From NCBI RefSeq assembly GCF_034190915.1, contig NW_026947484.1:72247482-72311481 (forward strand): a stretch of 64,000 nucleotides of DNA. Reading direction: 5' to 3'. The notes below the pieces were generated by a model. That model worked only from the letters and a program-made list of their open reading frames with translations. It was not told where the DNA came from and did not search any database. Positions 35,043 to 47,199 of this stretch are shown one piece after another; the first letter of the stretch is position 1; each line of letters begins with the position of its first letter. A program made the position numbers and the translations under genes. This stretch comes from Cavia porcellus (lineage: Eukaryota > Chordata > Mammalia > Rodentia > Caviidae).

Positions 35043-35880
35043 TTTATTAAGTGAGGGTATCTTCTCCTTTATCATTCCTTCTCCAACTCCTATCAGCTTT
35101 TTGCTTTCCAAAATCTGTCAGCTAGATCTTTACTGACACATCACCAAGGCTGATCGCGTTTATGTTCTATTCTTAATCACTATTAAACCTTCCCCGCTTG
35201 GGCATAGGTTTTTAAAAAGCTCATAACCAATAAACAAATTTTGCGTTATTATGACTATTCATCACAGAGCTAGAGAGTGCTAATAATTACATACCTTTGC
35301 CTATGACCATGGTTTCATAAACTTTGTGCCACTCAAGAGGAAAATACACAGACACCAAGGTTAAACAGGCTCTTCTCTTACATTTTACCAATAGCCAGAA
35401 AATGATCGCTTTAAATTGTTTATTTGGAGCATGACATTCTGGCATAAGTGTTTTGATTCATCTATTATTTAGGGTCATTCTGTTTGTACCTTGTTAAGAC
35501 AAGGCTTTTCCTACCATGCTTTTTACCATCTTGCAACTTCTTATTAGCAGCAGCTGTTGTCTGAAATACATTAGTCTTTCCCTTGAAACTGCTCTCCTGT
35601 AAGTCTCCTAAATTGGACTAATGTCGTTACTGATCTTCTGCACAAGTGTCATCCTTGATTGTCGTTTCATTATTCCTCTAAACTGGTCTTACTGTTTGTG
35701 TATCCCTATGGAGAATTAGACAGCTGCATAATTAGGAAATACGCCCCATACCAGACTGCCTTCATTTGTAACATCAATTTTACTGTTTTCCAAGCTATCC
35801 TCCGTTTTGATAACCCTCTAGATCTCTCAGAAGCTTTTGAGCTGCTATACCCATGATTGAGATTTACTGTAGAGAAAGAT
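35043..35880. other. No feature recognised
   Basis: Unique-looking sequence. Open frames of 65 and 87 codons on opposite strands at 35.66-35.97 kb are overlapping shadows without motifs. Confidence 0.5.
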
Positions 35881-35884
35881 ATTG

Positions 35885-36255
35885 TTAGGTTTATATCTAG
35901 ATGTGCCCCCCCTCCCTTGCAGCCACCACTGCTCCAAGCCTCATGCAGCTTTGGGTGTGACGGGATCATTGGTGTGTGATACTAGATTAGTCTACTGATT
36001 GCTTTAACACTGTTCTGGGTGTGACTTATTGAAAACTTCCTTTCTGGTTTTGGTAGTACAAACCAATAGGCATATTATAGCCTAGAAAGAATATAAAGGA
36101 AAAGAAGAAGAGGGTCTTGCTGCTTCATGTTCGCCCTGCCATGGAAGCTCCTGTGCTTTGGAGCCAGCTGACTATGGACTGAAACCTCTACAAACTGTGA
36201 GCTAAAATAAACCTTTCTTCCACTGACTTGTGGGTATCAGATATTTGGTTCCTTA
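35885..36255 (+). mobile_element. MaLR LTR, sense
   Basis: It reads gttaggtttatatctagatg, agctgactatggactgaaac, tctacaaactgtgagctaaa, gggtatcagatatttggttc. Confidence 0.7.
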
Positions 36256-37505
36256 TAACTAAGACAGATGTAGACAAAAGCCATCTGGGGAGAAGAGCAT
36301 AGAATGGAGTCTAGGGGTATACCAAAAGCAGACTTCCTTTTCCCTGTCTGAGTGAAGTCAGGATGCATTGCCTGTACAGCACCAGCTACAGCCAACCTAG
36401 AAGCACAGTAGTGGCTCCATTGCACACGGAGGATTGAAGGTCCATGTGGCATCTCAGTCTGCAGCTCTTAACTCCTCAAGCCATGACCCAAAGCCCCACG
36501 CTAAATCATACTGTTACCATTAGCTGGACCAGAGCTCCAACCTAAAGCATGTTACCAGCTAGCTATTCAAAAACTCCAACACCAAGAAACACCCTCTGGG
36601 TTTAGCACAACCTCCCAGAAGATCAAGACAAAGGTTATACTTCTTTGGGGACAAGGTTAAATTCTTTACTAGTCAGTACCATGTCTTCTTTCTTGGTTTT
36701 CCCTCTTGTTTTCCTGTGCTCAAATGAGGATGCATAGATGTAAATTTCCATTTTAAAATATTTAATCTTCAGAGACATTACAATGAGTTTCTTTGTAAAC
36801 TCTTAGTTTTTAAGAGTTTCTCATTTTTCCCATTATCCTTAATTTGTGTAGATCTGAATTTGAAGATCTGGAGATGATTTTTTAACAATTGCACTCTTCT
36901 GCTATAAATGCTTTGTCTTTCTAGAACTGCTAGTTGGCCCCAAAATATCGTGGACTGATGTTCCAGCTGAAGTCCAAAGCTACAATGGTTTTTGGGGTCC
37001 TGGGTGATTTTCTTCTCTGCAGTCCCCTTCTCTCACCTTCTGAAGTGCTGCTTCCTCCTCTTCTTTCTCTGTGCTCCACTTATGAACTACCTGAAGCATA
37101 TGTTTTCTCTTCTAACTACCCACAATCCTGTTCCTTCTATTGGTACACGGCTTTCTTTTCTCCTTCTGTTATTATTTTAAATTAGTCCAGGGATGCATTG
37201 CCTTTCTAGGACTGACAATATCTATTAAGGAAGTGTGCCTGCCTTTTACTGAAGTAAAAGTAGAACTTGGACCTAAGAAATTAAAAGGTATGTTAAAGAT
37301 GGCTGCACTTGGCAGAGAGTTTTTCTGTAACCATCAGTTGCAACACAGCAGTGATGAATGCTATACTTTGACCTCAATAAGACAAGTCAGATAGGAGCAT
37401 CTTAGGAGCAGTACATACGTGGAGCCTTGTATGACATTTCTCCCTTCATCATACTACCTGTGTAAGATGTCTAGGCATGATGACATATTAAAAACAGAAA
37501 TGACC
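36256..37505. other. Unassigned; first 400 bases may be MaLR internal
   Basis: Text directly after the LTR (36256-36660) could be its internal region but I cannot match it firmly. The rest is unique-looking. Confidence 0.4.
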
Positions 37506-37510
37506 TCATT

Positions 37511-37584
37511 TTAAAATAAAAATAAAATTAAATAAAAATAAAAAATAAATTAAGCTAAAAAAATAAAATTAAATAAAAATAATA
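37511..37584 (+). repeat. (AAAAT)n-like A-rich repeat
   Basis: Imperfect A/T pentamers and hexamers. Confidence 0.85.
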
Positions 37585-37645
37585 GGCACATGGGCTTTAT
37601 TCTGGATACAGAAGGTATATTTTGAAGACTTTATCAACAGTGCTA

Positions 37646-37735
37646 CAGGGCTGGGATTTAGCTCAGTGGCATAAGTGCCTGTCTGACAAGTGCAAGGTCA
37701 TGAGTTTGATCCCCAGTACTACAGGAAAAAAGAAG
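37646..37735 (+). mobile_element. ID-type SINE
   Basis: A box tttagctcagtggcataagt; B box gagtttgatccccagtac. Flanking AGTGCTA repeats (left flank and right flank) suggest a TSD. Confidence 0.92.
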
Positions 37736-39021
37736 TGCTATAAAATAAGATTTAATGATATTTTAGTTTGTACTGATCTTTACTCTTCACAAATTTCATT
37801 GATATACATGACCTCATTTGATACCACGATTCTACAACTATTTGTCACTAGAATAAACTTTATAACAGATTTAGAGCCTCAGTCTTCCGATTCCAAATCT
37901 GATCCTCTTTAATGTAGTAGTGTGTTAAAGATGTGTTCACAAAACACTACACTGAATAGATCATCAAGTCAGAAGGGCAGCTCCTGAAGAAGATAAGAAC
38001 TGAGACAAAGTGTAATTTGGAGACTAATATTCAGCAAAATAATCCAAGTGACAAACAAGCTCCTCTGATTCTGTCAAGAAGGCAGGAGGAACAAAATGCT
38101 GTAGACAGTCTCTTATTTCTTCACAATCCACCATGGGGTACTCAGTATTGTGTGAGGCACACAGCATTGCCAGAGATGCCTAATGCTTTCTTTCCCCACA
38201 TCTGGGCACTGACACATCTCCCTGGATATATTCAGGGTCATGGAGATCACAGAGGAAATGGATGCCAAGGGGAGGGACTACTTTCATACCTACAGCGTTA
38301 CAGTTTATACACAGAGCTTCAGTTGGCTTGCTCAAACCCAGGATTCATCACTCCAAAAGAAATAAATTAAATGCTTTGCCCAACATGACAATGATATGTT
38401 TGTTGAAGTAACAACTGTAGGATTCCCCCAAGGACTTTCAGGCCTTATGAACACTATGAGCACAGAGCTCACAGCTGTTCATTTCAACAGTCAACAGTGG
38501 ACAACTGGGAAGAATCCAAACAATTTTTTATTGTTTAAATCTTGAGTGCTGTTATTTTTCTAATAGCTTCCCTGCTAATCATGCCAGTTGGATGTGTAAA
38601 TATAAGGATTTTTCAGGAGCCATCCTGAAAAATGGGAATGTATATGGGAATGAAGATTTGTGCTTGATTCAAGTCCCTAATGTTGAATATAAAATGATTA
38701 GATGAAAACTCTCTAACACTGCTACTTTCAAAGTTAAAGTAGCTAAGACATTGAACTGCCTTTCTTTCAACCCTCCCTACCCCCAACTCTGTACTGAGTG
38801 GAGCTTTTGTAAGGCTGCAGAACTGACCCACTCATGTAAGTCACACACTTGTTCCTGGTTATCGAGAAAGCAAGATGGATATAATAAACCAAACTATTAA
38901 CATTCTTCACAGTAATTTCCTAAAATACAGGTTTTCATTTTTCTTGTTTCTGGGTTTTATTTGCTTATTTGTCATTTAGCTTAGAGAATCCTATCTTATT
39001 AGACATCTTTTGTGGGATGCC
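37736..39021. other. No gene recognised
   Basis: This 1.3-kb unique-looking stretch includes a 117-codon plus open frame (38017-38370). It is Gln/Asn/Pro-rich with no domain I know and no splice context. I leave it uncalled. Confidence 0.5.
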
Positions 39022-39395
39022 TGTATGACGGGTGTCTAGATGTCCCCACAACCTCACAGGTGAGGTGGATGGATCCTGAGTGTGTGATGCTGGAAGTGAT
39101 TCATGGTGCAATGCTAGGATCAAGGATACTCGGATTAGGGGTGTGAGTGCTAAGTACCCTGGGAAAGATGTAGGGATAGAAAGAGCTGTGGTCATTCCTT
39201 GTTGCTTTGTTACCTTTTGCCCACCACGAACTATTTCTTCTCTGTATTGCCTGTCTACCATGCCACCCTGCCTTGGAACCAACTATGAGGTAAAATCTCT
39301 ACAAACTGTGAGCTAAATAAAACTTTCCTCCCTTAAACTTGGGTGTTAGTTATTTTGTCTCAGCAATGAGAAAAACAACTATGATGCCCAAAATA
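39022..39395 (+). mobile_element. MaLR LTR, sense
   Basis: It reads gggtgtctagatgtccccac, ctctacaaactgtgagctaa, gttattttgtctcagcaatg. Confidence 0.75.
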
Positions 39396-39591
39396 TAAAA
39401 GTGGTAAAAGTAGAGTTTAGTTAAAGGAGATAAGAGAAAAGAGGTTGGGAAGAATAGTTCCAATCATTTATGTTTCTTCATAAGTCATTTGGTAGAAGAG
39501 GAATAAAACTATTGACCTTGAAGATTTATTTCTGAGGGCACTGAGAATTTCATCCATGGTCTTCAGAATTTCAGAGCATAAAAGTACTGAG
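39396..39591. other. No feature recognised
   Basis: Short unique-looking gap between the MaLR LTR and the B1. Confidence 0.4.
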
Positions 39592-39748
39592 TTAAGCGGG
39601 GCATGGTGGCACACATTGGTAATCCTAACACTCAGGAGGCTGAAGCGAGAAGTTTGCTGCAAGTTCAAGACTGTCTGGGTTACACAGTGAGTTCAAGGCC
39701 AGCTTGGACTATATAGCAAGACCCTGTCTCAAAAACACAAAACTGTCT
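39592..39748 (+). mobile_element. B1 SINE
   Basis: It starts cggggcatggtggcacacat and shows the duplicated ttcaagac / ttcaaggccagcttgg block. Confidence 0.93.
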
Positions 39749-39751
39749 TGA

Positions 39752-40090
39752 AGGAAATGAAGGAAAGAAAAATTTATTTAGCTTACAGTTTTTGGAGGTT
39801 TCAGTCCATACTCAGCTGGCTCCAAGGTAGGGTGGCATGCCTGAGGGTCATTTGTTCATGGTAGCTGCAATAGATACCGCAAGCAACCAAGCAAAAGGGC
39901 AAAAGAAGAGGATCATGGAGAGAAGTCTCTTTCTGTCCCTTATACTATACGTAGCCATACTCATTTGGGTGTAGCACTCATACCCATAATCCCAGGATTG
40001 GACCGTGAATCATTCACAAATTCTAAAAGCCTGCTCTCATTACTGCATGAACCTTTGGGGGGGACATCCAGACTCAAACCATAATAACAG
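39752..40090 (-). mobile_element. MaLR LTR, antisense
   Basis: It reads tggaggtttcagtccatact, agctggctccaaggtag and ccagactcaaaccataataa. The 5' edge abuts a B1 tail. Confidence 0.7.
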
Positions 40091-40183
40091 TCCCACAAAA
40101 CCACTCTCTACCCCCCATAAAATATTGAATTAGACCAAACTTCTGTGAACAATAGGATAATCCGTGTGACCATTGTTACTGTT

Positions 40184-40276
40184 TTGTTTTTTTTTTTAAT
40201 TGCTACTGGGGATCGAACTTACGACCACCTGCTTGTAAGGCAGGTGCTTATGCCGCTGAGCTAAATCCCCAGCCCC
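40184..40276 (-). mobile_element. ID-type SINE with perfect 15-bp TSD
   Basis: The direct repeat ACCATTGTTACTGTT flanks it exactly (40169-40183, 40277-40291). The body includes actggggatcgaacttacga and aaatccccagcccc. Confidence 0.95.
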
Positions 40277-40314
40277 ACCATTGTTACTGTTAATCCTGAT
40301 TAAGAAATGCCTGG

Positions 40315-41535
40315 TAGTTGGTGTGAAAGTGTTCACAGAGGCATGGTGTTGGCTGTTGTATATGGAACCTAGCCTGTGATGTTCCCCTATTCTGCTTTTC
40401 CTCCATCATGACCTAAGCATCTTTAATCCACCACAGCCTTCCACCATGGCATTTCTGCTTAAGAGCCTGTCAACTATAGAATGAATTTCCCAAAGAACTC
40501 TCATTATAGCGGGATGTGAAGGCATATAACAGGCACTTCTCAATGTGTAATAACCAAAATCAAAATAGATCAAAGATCTAAATATTAAAATAGAAACAAT
40601 CTTCTGGAAGATAAAACAAGTGTAACTCCTAAAGACATAGGCAAAGGCCATGTCTTTTTTTTTAACAGAGCCCCAACTGCATAAAAAAGTAACACAAAAA
40701 ATAAATAAATGGGATAATGTCAAATTAGAAACTTCCACACAGCAAAGGAATCAATCAACAAAGTGAACTAGCAATCTATAGAATGGGAAAAAAATTGCCA
40801 CTATTCCTTAGATAGAGGACTGATACCTAGAATACATAAAGAACTTTCAAATATTAGATCATCTTCAAAATAAAAGACCCAATTGATATGTGTAGGTGAA
40901 ATGAATAGACATTTCTCAGAAGTAGAAATAGGAATGAAAAAATGTTCAACATCTCTGGCCATTAGACAAATGCAAATTAAATCAACACTGAGATTTCATC
41001 GTCCTCCAGAAAGAAAGGCTGTCATTGAGTAATCAAATAATAACAAATCCTGGCAAAGCTATGGGAAAAAAGGAAATTTCTACATTGTTGATAGAAATGT
41101 AAACTACAACCACCACTATAGAAATCAAGATGGAGATTCCTCAAAAAACTAAAACTAAAAATTCCATTTGACCCAGCTATTCCCCTTCTAGTAAAAATTT
41201 GTATTAAAACGAATGGAGGTAATGGTGGGGTGTGATATGATCCAAATACTTTGTAAGTATTAACTTCCCTCCCCCAACATGGGAAACTAAGGGAGAATGT
41301 GGGTAAGAGGAGCAATGGGAAATTAAAGCAATCAAAGAATGTTATGTGCCCACACGAATCTACCAAAATAAAATTCATTACTCTGCATAACCAATACGCA
41401 CTAGTAAAACTGTGTGTATTGGTTATATGGCAGAAAAAATAAAGAATGCATTTCCCACAACTGTGATTCAATGGAAACTGCTCCCCCTTTAAGTTTTGGG
41501 TATTGTGTCTCAGTGACCAGAAAACTGACTGATAC
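40315..41535 (+). mobile_element. MaLR LTR split by an L1 insertion
   Basis: The left piece ends at about 40492 (gagcctgtcaactatagaat). The right piece from 41443 carries gattcaatggaaactgctcc and gggtattgtgtctcagtgac, the LTR 3' end. Confidence 0.6.
40493..41442 (+). mobile_element. L1 3' end inserted in MaLR LTR, 15-bp TSD
   Basis: ORF2 text includes ataaatgggataatgtcaaa, caaatgcaaattaaatcaac and ttgacccagctattcccctt, with an A-rich end near 41430-41443. AGAATGAATTTCCCA (40478-40492) and AGAATGCATTTCCCA (41443-41457) flank it. The 171-codon minus open frame here is antisense L1. Confidence 0.85.
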
Positions 41536-41652
41536 AACCACTTATTTGTCTATCCTTTCCACAATTATTCAGTAAATATCTATACTCTCTCAGCCACTGT
41601 TCTGGCTATCAGGGAGAGACAGATTAATAAGAGAGACAGATTAATAAAAGAG

Positions 41653-41800
41653 ACAGGCGTGGTGCACATCTGTAATCCTAGCACGCAGGAGACTGAGGCA
41701 GGATTGTCACAAATTCAAGGCCCGCCTGGGCCTCATAGTGAGTTCATGGCCTGTCTGACCTACGTAGTGGGACCATGTCTCAAAAAACTTTTTAAAAAAG
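41653..41800 (+). mobile_element. B1 SINE
   Basis: It starts gacaggcgtggtgcacatct, with both copies of the internal block before the terminal ccatgtctc. Confidence 0.9.
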
Positions 41801-42249
41801 GAGACAAATTTTCTGCTTTTATAGAGCTGACATGGTATCAGGGGATGACACTAAATAAACTGGAAATACATCTCATATGATGATAAAATGGATATGGAGA
41901 AAAGTAAAGCAGTACAAGAAACTAGTGTCAGGGTGTTTACATGTGGGTGCACGTGTGTGCCGTGTGTGCAAGGCCTTTTACAGCGGAAGCCAGGGAGCTC
42001 TCCTTGGGCAGGTGAACTTTCAACAGGGACAAGAGCTTTTCTGTGGAATAAATGGTAAACGAAAAGATTCTGAAGCCAGAACTTGGCATGGCTGAGGAAG
42101 AGCAAAGAGGTCCTCGTGGCAGGATCAAAGGGAGCAAGGGCGAGGGGAGTAGAAGGTGAATTCGGGAAGACAGAGGCTCCCCTAAGAGACCAGATCATCC
42201 TCAGGATTGGTTTCTGGGGCCAGTAGCAAGTTACATAGTAGGTTTTCTA
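41801..42249. other. No feature recognised
   Basis: Unique-looking sequence. Overlapping open frames on both strands at 41.85-42.2 kb are unconvincing. Confidence 0.5.
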
Positions 42250-42425
42250 CCTTAGTTTATTTTCTGTTGCTGGAAACATGATATCAAACATTAGGTAAGT
42301 TATAAGAAAAGAGATTGATTTTGGTCCAATAAGAGCCCCATGCAGTGGTGGCGTGTGTATGAGCCCCACGACGACAACAACATGAGTTTAGAAGGGTAGA
42401 AATCATATTCAAACCATAGAAATAT
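42250..42425 (-). mobile_element. MaLR LTR fragment, antisense, internally deleted
   Basis: It has ccttagtttattttctgttg at the start and aatcatattcaaaccataga at the end, but only about 175 bases between. Confidence 0.55.
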
Positions 42426-43365
42426 TTGATAAATACGTGCCCAAAGGAATCAGAAAGCTCATTTCTTGGCAAGCAGCAAACATCAGAATATAGCTAATTT
42501 CTAAATTCTTCTAGCAAAAATTCCTAGGTGGAAACATTTGTAATTTACTTGTTCAGTAAAAGCTCAGAATATCTCTATCTCTTACATAGAGTTCCATCAC
42601 CCTCCTCAGTGTCCCCTGCCTTGGGAACAACTGTTTCCATTGTTTCCAGAGCTGCATCTGCCCTCACACTCCCAGAGTCAGTTTCTGATGTTCTGATTCC
42701 TCAGGTTACATAGTATTTTCCTGTTCCACCGAAAATGATGACAGAACAGGGTGAATGTCACTAACAGATTAGATGCCCTGTCACATACAAATCACTGTTT
42801 GTTTTTAGTCAGAAAAGAAACAAAGTGTTCCAAAATCAGTGGCCTTACGCCCCTGCCCTTAGCTCTACAGGACTTCTATCAGTGTAGCTTTGATCAGCAA
42901 TGTCACTCAGCCACTTGGTGCAGAATTAAGTGCAACTTCAGAGATGAATTAGTTCTGCGCAGTGGAAACTGGTTTACTCTTAAATTTGTATTTTGGGGAG
43001 GAGGCCACTTTTAGCATCTTTTCTCAGAGAAGCAAGATTCAAATGAGTAGTTTTTAAAGGCAAGCTTAATAACATCTTAACAAACAGTCCTACATCTTGT
43101 TTCTTTTGAGGGACAGCTTTGCTTCCATCCTTCCCTCTGTTGGCATCCGCCATCTGCTATGAAACATGGCTGAATTCTGGTTTGCTAAGCCCCTTTACAA
43201 TTTCTGACTGTTTGGAAAAAAAAAAAAGATTGTTTTTTGGCAACTCTAAATATGTCAAGATTATTCAGCTGCCCAAGAAAAAATGCAGTATTTGCTTTTT
43301 AAAATTTTATCTTAAAGGAACATTTTATCTTTGGTAAAAGGCAGCCAATTCCAAATTGCAGACAA
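42426..43365. other. No feature recognised
   Basis: Unique-looking sequence without clear repeats. Confidence 0.5.
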
Positions 43366-43417
43366 ACATACACACACACGCACACACATACGCAGTCCTG
43401 AACACACACAAACACAG
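43366..43417 (+). repeat. (CA)n microsatellite, interrupted
   Basis: CA repeats broken by CG, TACG and GTCC units. Confidence 0.9.
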
Positions 43418-43593
43418 CCCTAAAGCCGTGCAACATTGACAGTGGAGTGTCAGCAGTGGAAATAAAGAAAAGCAGGATCTCTTTCAGGCCTGCCATGGGC
43501 ACAGCAGAACATTGCATTAAAATTACCTAATACTGAAAGCCAAAGGGGATAAAACCTTTGGCTGCCAAGGAGTTAGTGTGATTAGATCCTGCG

Positions 43594-43927
43594 TTAGTCA
43601 GCTTTCTGTTGTTGTGACAAAATACCACTTAAGAGGAGGAGAGATTTCTGTTGGCTCGGGATCTCAGAGGTGTCAGTCCAGGCTCGCTGTCGCCTCTGGG
43701 TCTGTGACAAGGCAGTACATCATGGCAGGGATTGCCCGGCAGAGGCAACAGCTTGCTCCTGGTGCCAGGAAGCCAAGGGAGACGAAGGAGTTCCCAACAT
43801 TCTCCCCAAGGATGCACCTCACCGTGACCCTGCTGCCTTTCACTAGGACTCGTCTTCTAAAGGTTTGCTAGCAACCAGTCTTAAATATACAGGCTTGGGG
43901 TACGGGGTTAAAATCCAAACCATAACA
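43594..43927 (-). mobile_element. MaLR (MST-like) LTR, antisense
   Basis: It starts gttagtcagctttctgttgt, has ggatctcagaggtgtcagtc, and ends aaaatccaaaccataacagg. Confidence 0.8.
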
Positions 43928-44510
43928 GGCCCCAATTCAACATCCTTAGTTCCCTGATACATTAGAATGTAACTTAGTTCAGGGGCCTTTACTTCTGTGT
44001 CTCTCTCTGCCCTGTGGAGAGGAGGAGTCAGTAGTCTTGACTTTATTATTTATGTAGCTGAATTTACTAAGATATTCGGCTTAGTAGTTCATGATGTAGG
44101 TTCTGCCAACACTTTCTGATGATCATGAGACAGGAGTATCACCCACCCACTCCAGATATATTCTCAGTTACTCTTCTTCAGAACAAATACTACTCGGACT
44201 CGGGTCAACCATGAAGGTTTGCTCACAGGACTTTTGGGCTAGAACTAGGAAAGTCCTAGGCAAGCAACACAGAGGAACTAACCACCTGATGAAGTTTGGA
44301 GCGCTTTTCAACTGGGAGCTGTGGGTGCCTCAGTGGAACTGCTCTGCTCCCACCTGCTGCACAAGGGGTTACCCTGCCATGCTGAGGCTCACTCACTTTT
44401 CTGTGGTCACTGTAACATCTGGGAATTTCCACATTAGCAAAACAGAGACAATCATGCCCATGTCCTGATTCTCCTGTGGAAATGAACAAACATTAATATA
44501 TGTAAAGTGC
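43928..44510. other. No feature recognised
   Basis: Unique-looking sequence. The 85- and 77-codon frames on opposite strands at 44.2-44.5 kb have no motifs. Confidence 0.5.
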
Positions 44511-44893
44511 TGGCATGTAAATACCACATTGTTTGTCTGGTGTGAGAAACCAAAATATAAATAAGAACCAAAATGTATAATAGATATTGTGAAATTGGTA
44601 AAAAAAAAAAAAGTTCAAATGGGAGAGGGAACCAGGGAAGGAAAAAGAAAGGAAAGGAAAAGAAAAAATAAGAAAAGAAGGAAAAAACAGAAACAAAGCT
44701 TTAGGGCTGGGGATTTAGCTCAGTGGGATAGTGCCGTGGTCATGAATTTGATCAAAAAAAAAAAAATCTTTTGTAAATAAGGAAGGGAAGAGGGGTGAAG
44801 GGAAGGTAGGGGTATGGGAAATAATCAAGATATATCAAATTCCTTGTGATGAATGCTGTCATTATATAACAATAAACTTAATTTTTTAAAAAT
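44511..44893 (+). mobile_element. L1 3'-UTR remnants around a purine tract
   Basis: Blocks at 44511-44612 and 44775-44893 (ttccttgtgatgaatgctgt, acaataaacttaattttt) resemble an L1 tail. Between them lie a GGAAA-rich purine tract (44636-44690) and an ID SINE. Confidence 0.5.
44702..44770 (+). mobile_element. ID-type SINE with internal deletion
   Basis: Intact 5' part gggctggggatttagctcag, then a jump to gtggtcatgaatttgatc. About 20 bases of the centre are missing. Confidence 0.85.
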
Positions 44894-45149
44894 GTGGAAA
44901 GTGCTGATAAAACCTGGCATAAAATAAGTTATGCTTATCAATTGCTATTATCAATTGATTGTTATTATGATCATTAGCTCACGGAGGGGGATGGGTGATG
45001 CAAGGTATTTCCATTTTGTGGTTGATTCTTTCCTAAGGAATTGCAAACTTCATAATATGCTATCTTTTCAAAAGTTAAAGAAGAAAGGGAGAGAAAGCCA
45101 GGAGAGAATGTAGTGAAGGAAGAAAGAGAGAAGTTTAAAAGTATATTCA

Positions 45150-45260
45150 CACTGGGTATGGTGGCTCAGGCCAGTCATCTCAGCACTCAGGAGACTGAGG
45201 CAGGAGGATCACCCTACGTTTGAGGCCAGTCTGAGCTACACAGTGAGACTCAAAAAAAAG
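45150..45260 (+). mobile_element. B1 SINE
   Basis: It starts actgggtatggtggctcagg with ggcaggaggatcaccctac. The duplication is lacking. Confidence 0.88.
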
Positions 45261-45382
45261 GATGTGTAAGAGAAAATGATGCCATTAAGAGCTATCGGCA
45301 ATATCACACCACATAGTACTCTACAATACGCATATGTGTGGTGCTAGAATTAAACCACACAGAAGTACATCCTTAATCCTTT

Positions 45383-45508
45383 TTATTTTTTGAGGCAGAA
45401 TCTTACTAAGTTGCTAAATTGCCCAGCCCAGCCTTGAACTGCCAGTGTGCCTGCCTCAGCCTCCCAAAGGGCTGAGATGATCAGCAGGTGCCATCATGCC
45501 GGGTTCAC
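45383..45508 (-). mobile_element. B1-like SINE
   Basis: It reads gcagaatcttactaagttgc, tgcctgcctcagcctcccaa and gtgccatcatgccggg. Confidence 0.8.
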
Positions 45509-45519
45509 AGTAAACTGTT

Positions 45520-45598
45520 TTTGGTGCTGGAGGTTGAGCCCAGAGCCTCACGAGGCTAAGCAAATGGTCTACCACTAAACTATACTCTCAACCCCAGT
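45520..45598 (-). mobile_element. ID-like SINE, diverged
   Basis: It reads ggtgctggaggttgagccca, then ctaccactaaactatactct. Confidence 0.75.
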
Positions 45599-45639
45599 GA
45601 ACTTTTCTTTAAATAAGTAGGCATAAACTCTAAAATAGT

Positions 45640-45921
45640 AATAATGAAATAGTACAATACATGTACTTGTAGCATAATCACTTCTAACCAAGTTTTATGT
45701 ACTGAACATTATTATATTGCTCTATTTTTTATGGCCGGCAATACAGGTTTGCACCAGCCTCCCCACAAACAATGACTAATGCACTATGCTAAAATGTTTC
45801 AATGCCTATTACACCACCACATGACAGGAGTTTCCTGGCTCCATTATAATCTTACAGGATCACTCACACAGATGGCCCATCCTTGACAGAAACATTGTTA
45901 TGTGGCATATGCCTACAGTGG
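45640..45921 (+). mobile_element. Tigger/mariner-like DNA transposon relic
   Basis: The right half reads ggctccattataatcttaca, gatggcccatccttgacaga, aacattgttatgtggcatat, a familiar mammalian Tigger-type tail. The left limit is approximate. Confidence 0.55.
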
Positions 45922-46021
45922 TTCTAACCCAGATTAGTTCTTGTATCATTATTCTATGGATTAGATTGGGAATTGACTGACCTTGTGAGGGTACCCTTTC
46001 ACAGCATTAAACAGCACTGGC

Positions 46022-46125
46022 TCTGGGGTGGTGCTACATGCTAGTAATCCCAGCACTGAATTCAAGGACAGGCTGAAACACACAGTCAGACAGACCCTGT
46101 CTTAAAAAGAGAGAAAAGCACTAGC
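46022..46125 (+). mobile_element. B1 SINE with central deletion
   Basis: tggtgctacatgctagtaat is followed directly by the 3' ttcaaggacaggctgaaaca block. Confidence 0.75.
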
Positions 46126-46234
46126 ATGAAATCTGAATGCTGATGACAGAGTTTGCAAGATTTCTACAGAAGGCAGAAGACTGAAGAGGACTAATTAAAT
46201 TTCAAGTCTAAAATTCTGTAATCCTGGCTGGTTT

Positions 46235-46435
46235 ACTAAAGGCACTTGCTGTAATAGAAGTTGAGCTTTGAATTTACACTACTCTAGGTTTAATTTCATT
46301 CTTAGGTATCAACTGCTGTATATGACTTTGAGTTTCTTATTTACCTCCTGCCTCTGGGAAACAGAATAATCATCACTAAGTCAAAAAATTATTGTAAGGG
46401 TTAGTATGAGGTATATAAAAGCACAAAGTAATCCC
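46235..46435 (+). mobile_element. MIR SINE
   Basis: It has gctttgaatttacactactc, actttgagtttcttatttac, aatcatcactaagtc and gtaagggttagtatgaggta. Confidence 0.5.
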
Positions 46436-46780
46436 AAAATAAATATTATTCTATATAACTCATATTTCTTGTAAGTCTCTCACAGTTGCATTTTTGTGTT
46501 GGTTTTCATTTTTTAAATTAATTTATAATAAATTTCTGGCTCCTTAGTCTCTTTAAAAATTATACCTTAACAACAAAGTCTTTTGACACAAAAGAACTTT
46601 TTTAAACACTAAGCGAACTACAAATTTAAACAAGCACTCCAAGAATTCTTGAGCTCTTACGATTGCCTGGGATTTTAGAAGTCAACTGGTTGACTCTAAT
46701 CTTTATTGCACACATTCTTTATTTCACCCACTCCGTGTGCTTCTTACCTCTTTGCCAGGAAAAAGTGAATGAAGAGAAGT
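46436..46780. other. No feature recognised
   Basis: Unique-looking AT-rich sequence. Confidence 0.5.
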
Positions 46781-46784
46781 GTTT

Positions 46785-46925
46785 TTGTCTTTTGGAGACA
46801 GGAATTTCACTGTGCAGATCTGGCTGGCCTTAAGCTCACTTTGTAACCTAGTCTTGAACTCAGTGATGCTCCTGCCTCGGCCTCCAGAGTGCTGGGATTA
46901 TGGGAGTGCACCATTATACCTGGAT
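46785..46925 (-). mobile_element. B1 SINE
   Basis: It reads tggagacaggaatttcactg, gctcctgcctcggcctccag and gtgctgggattatggg. Confidence 0.92.
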
Positions 46926-47199
46926 GAGAAGTGTTTTTGAAGGGTTAGAATTGGACCACAGGAAAAGCCTTAAGTACCCTGGGGTGTCGGCACCCTCTTC
47001 CAACACACCCACTGCACTGATGGTCTTCCAGACTTATAACAGCATTATAATAAATCAATCTTCCCCTCCTTTTTGGTCTTCCTTGGAAAAGCTAGAGTAG
47101 CTGCTTTGGACCATTCTTCTATATTTGATGAAACGTTTGAGAACACTAATTTCCACAGAAGATCAGCCCCTTTTAGAGACCATAATAATAATGGATGCT

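Noticed and set aside
38017..38370. 117-codon plus-strand frame
   Set aside because: No domain, no splice sites, no promoter and no recognisable homologue. The length is within chance for this much sequence.
41022..41537. 171-codon minus-strand frame
   Set aside because: It is antisense to an L1 ORF2 fragment and the 3' end of a MaLR LTR.
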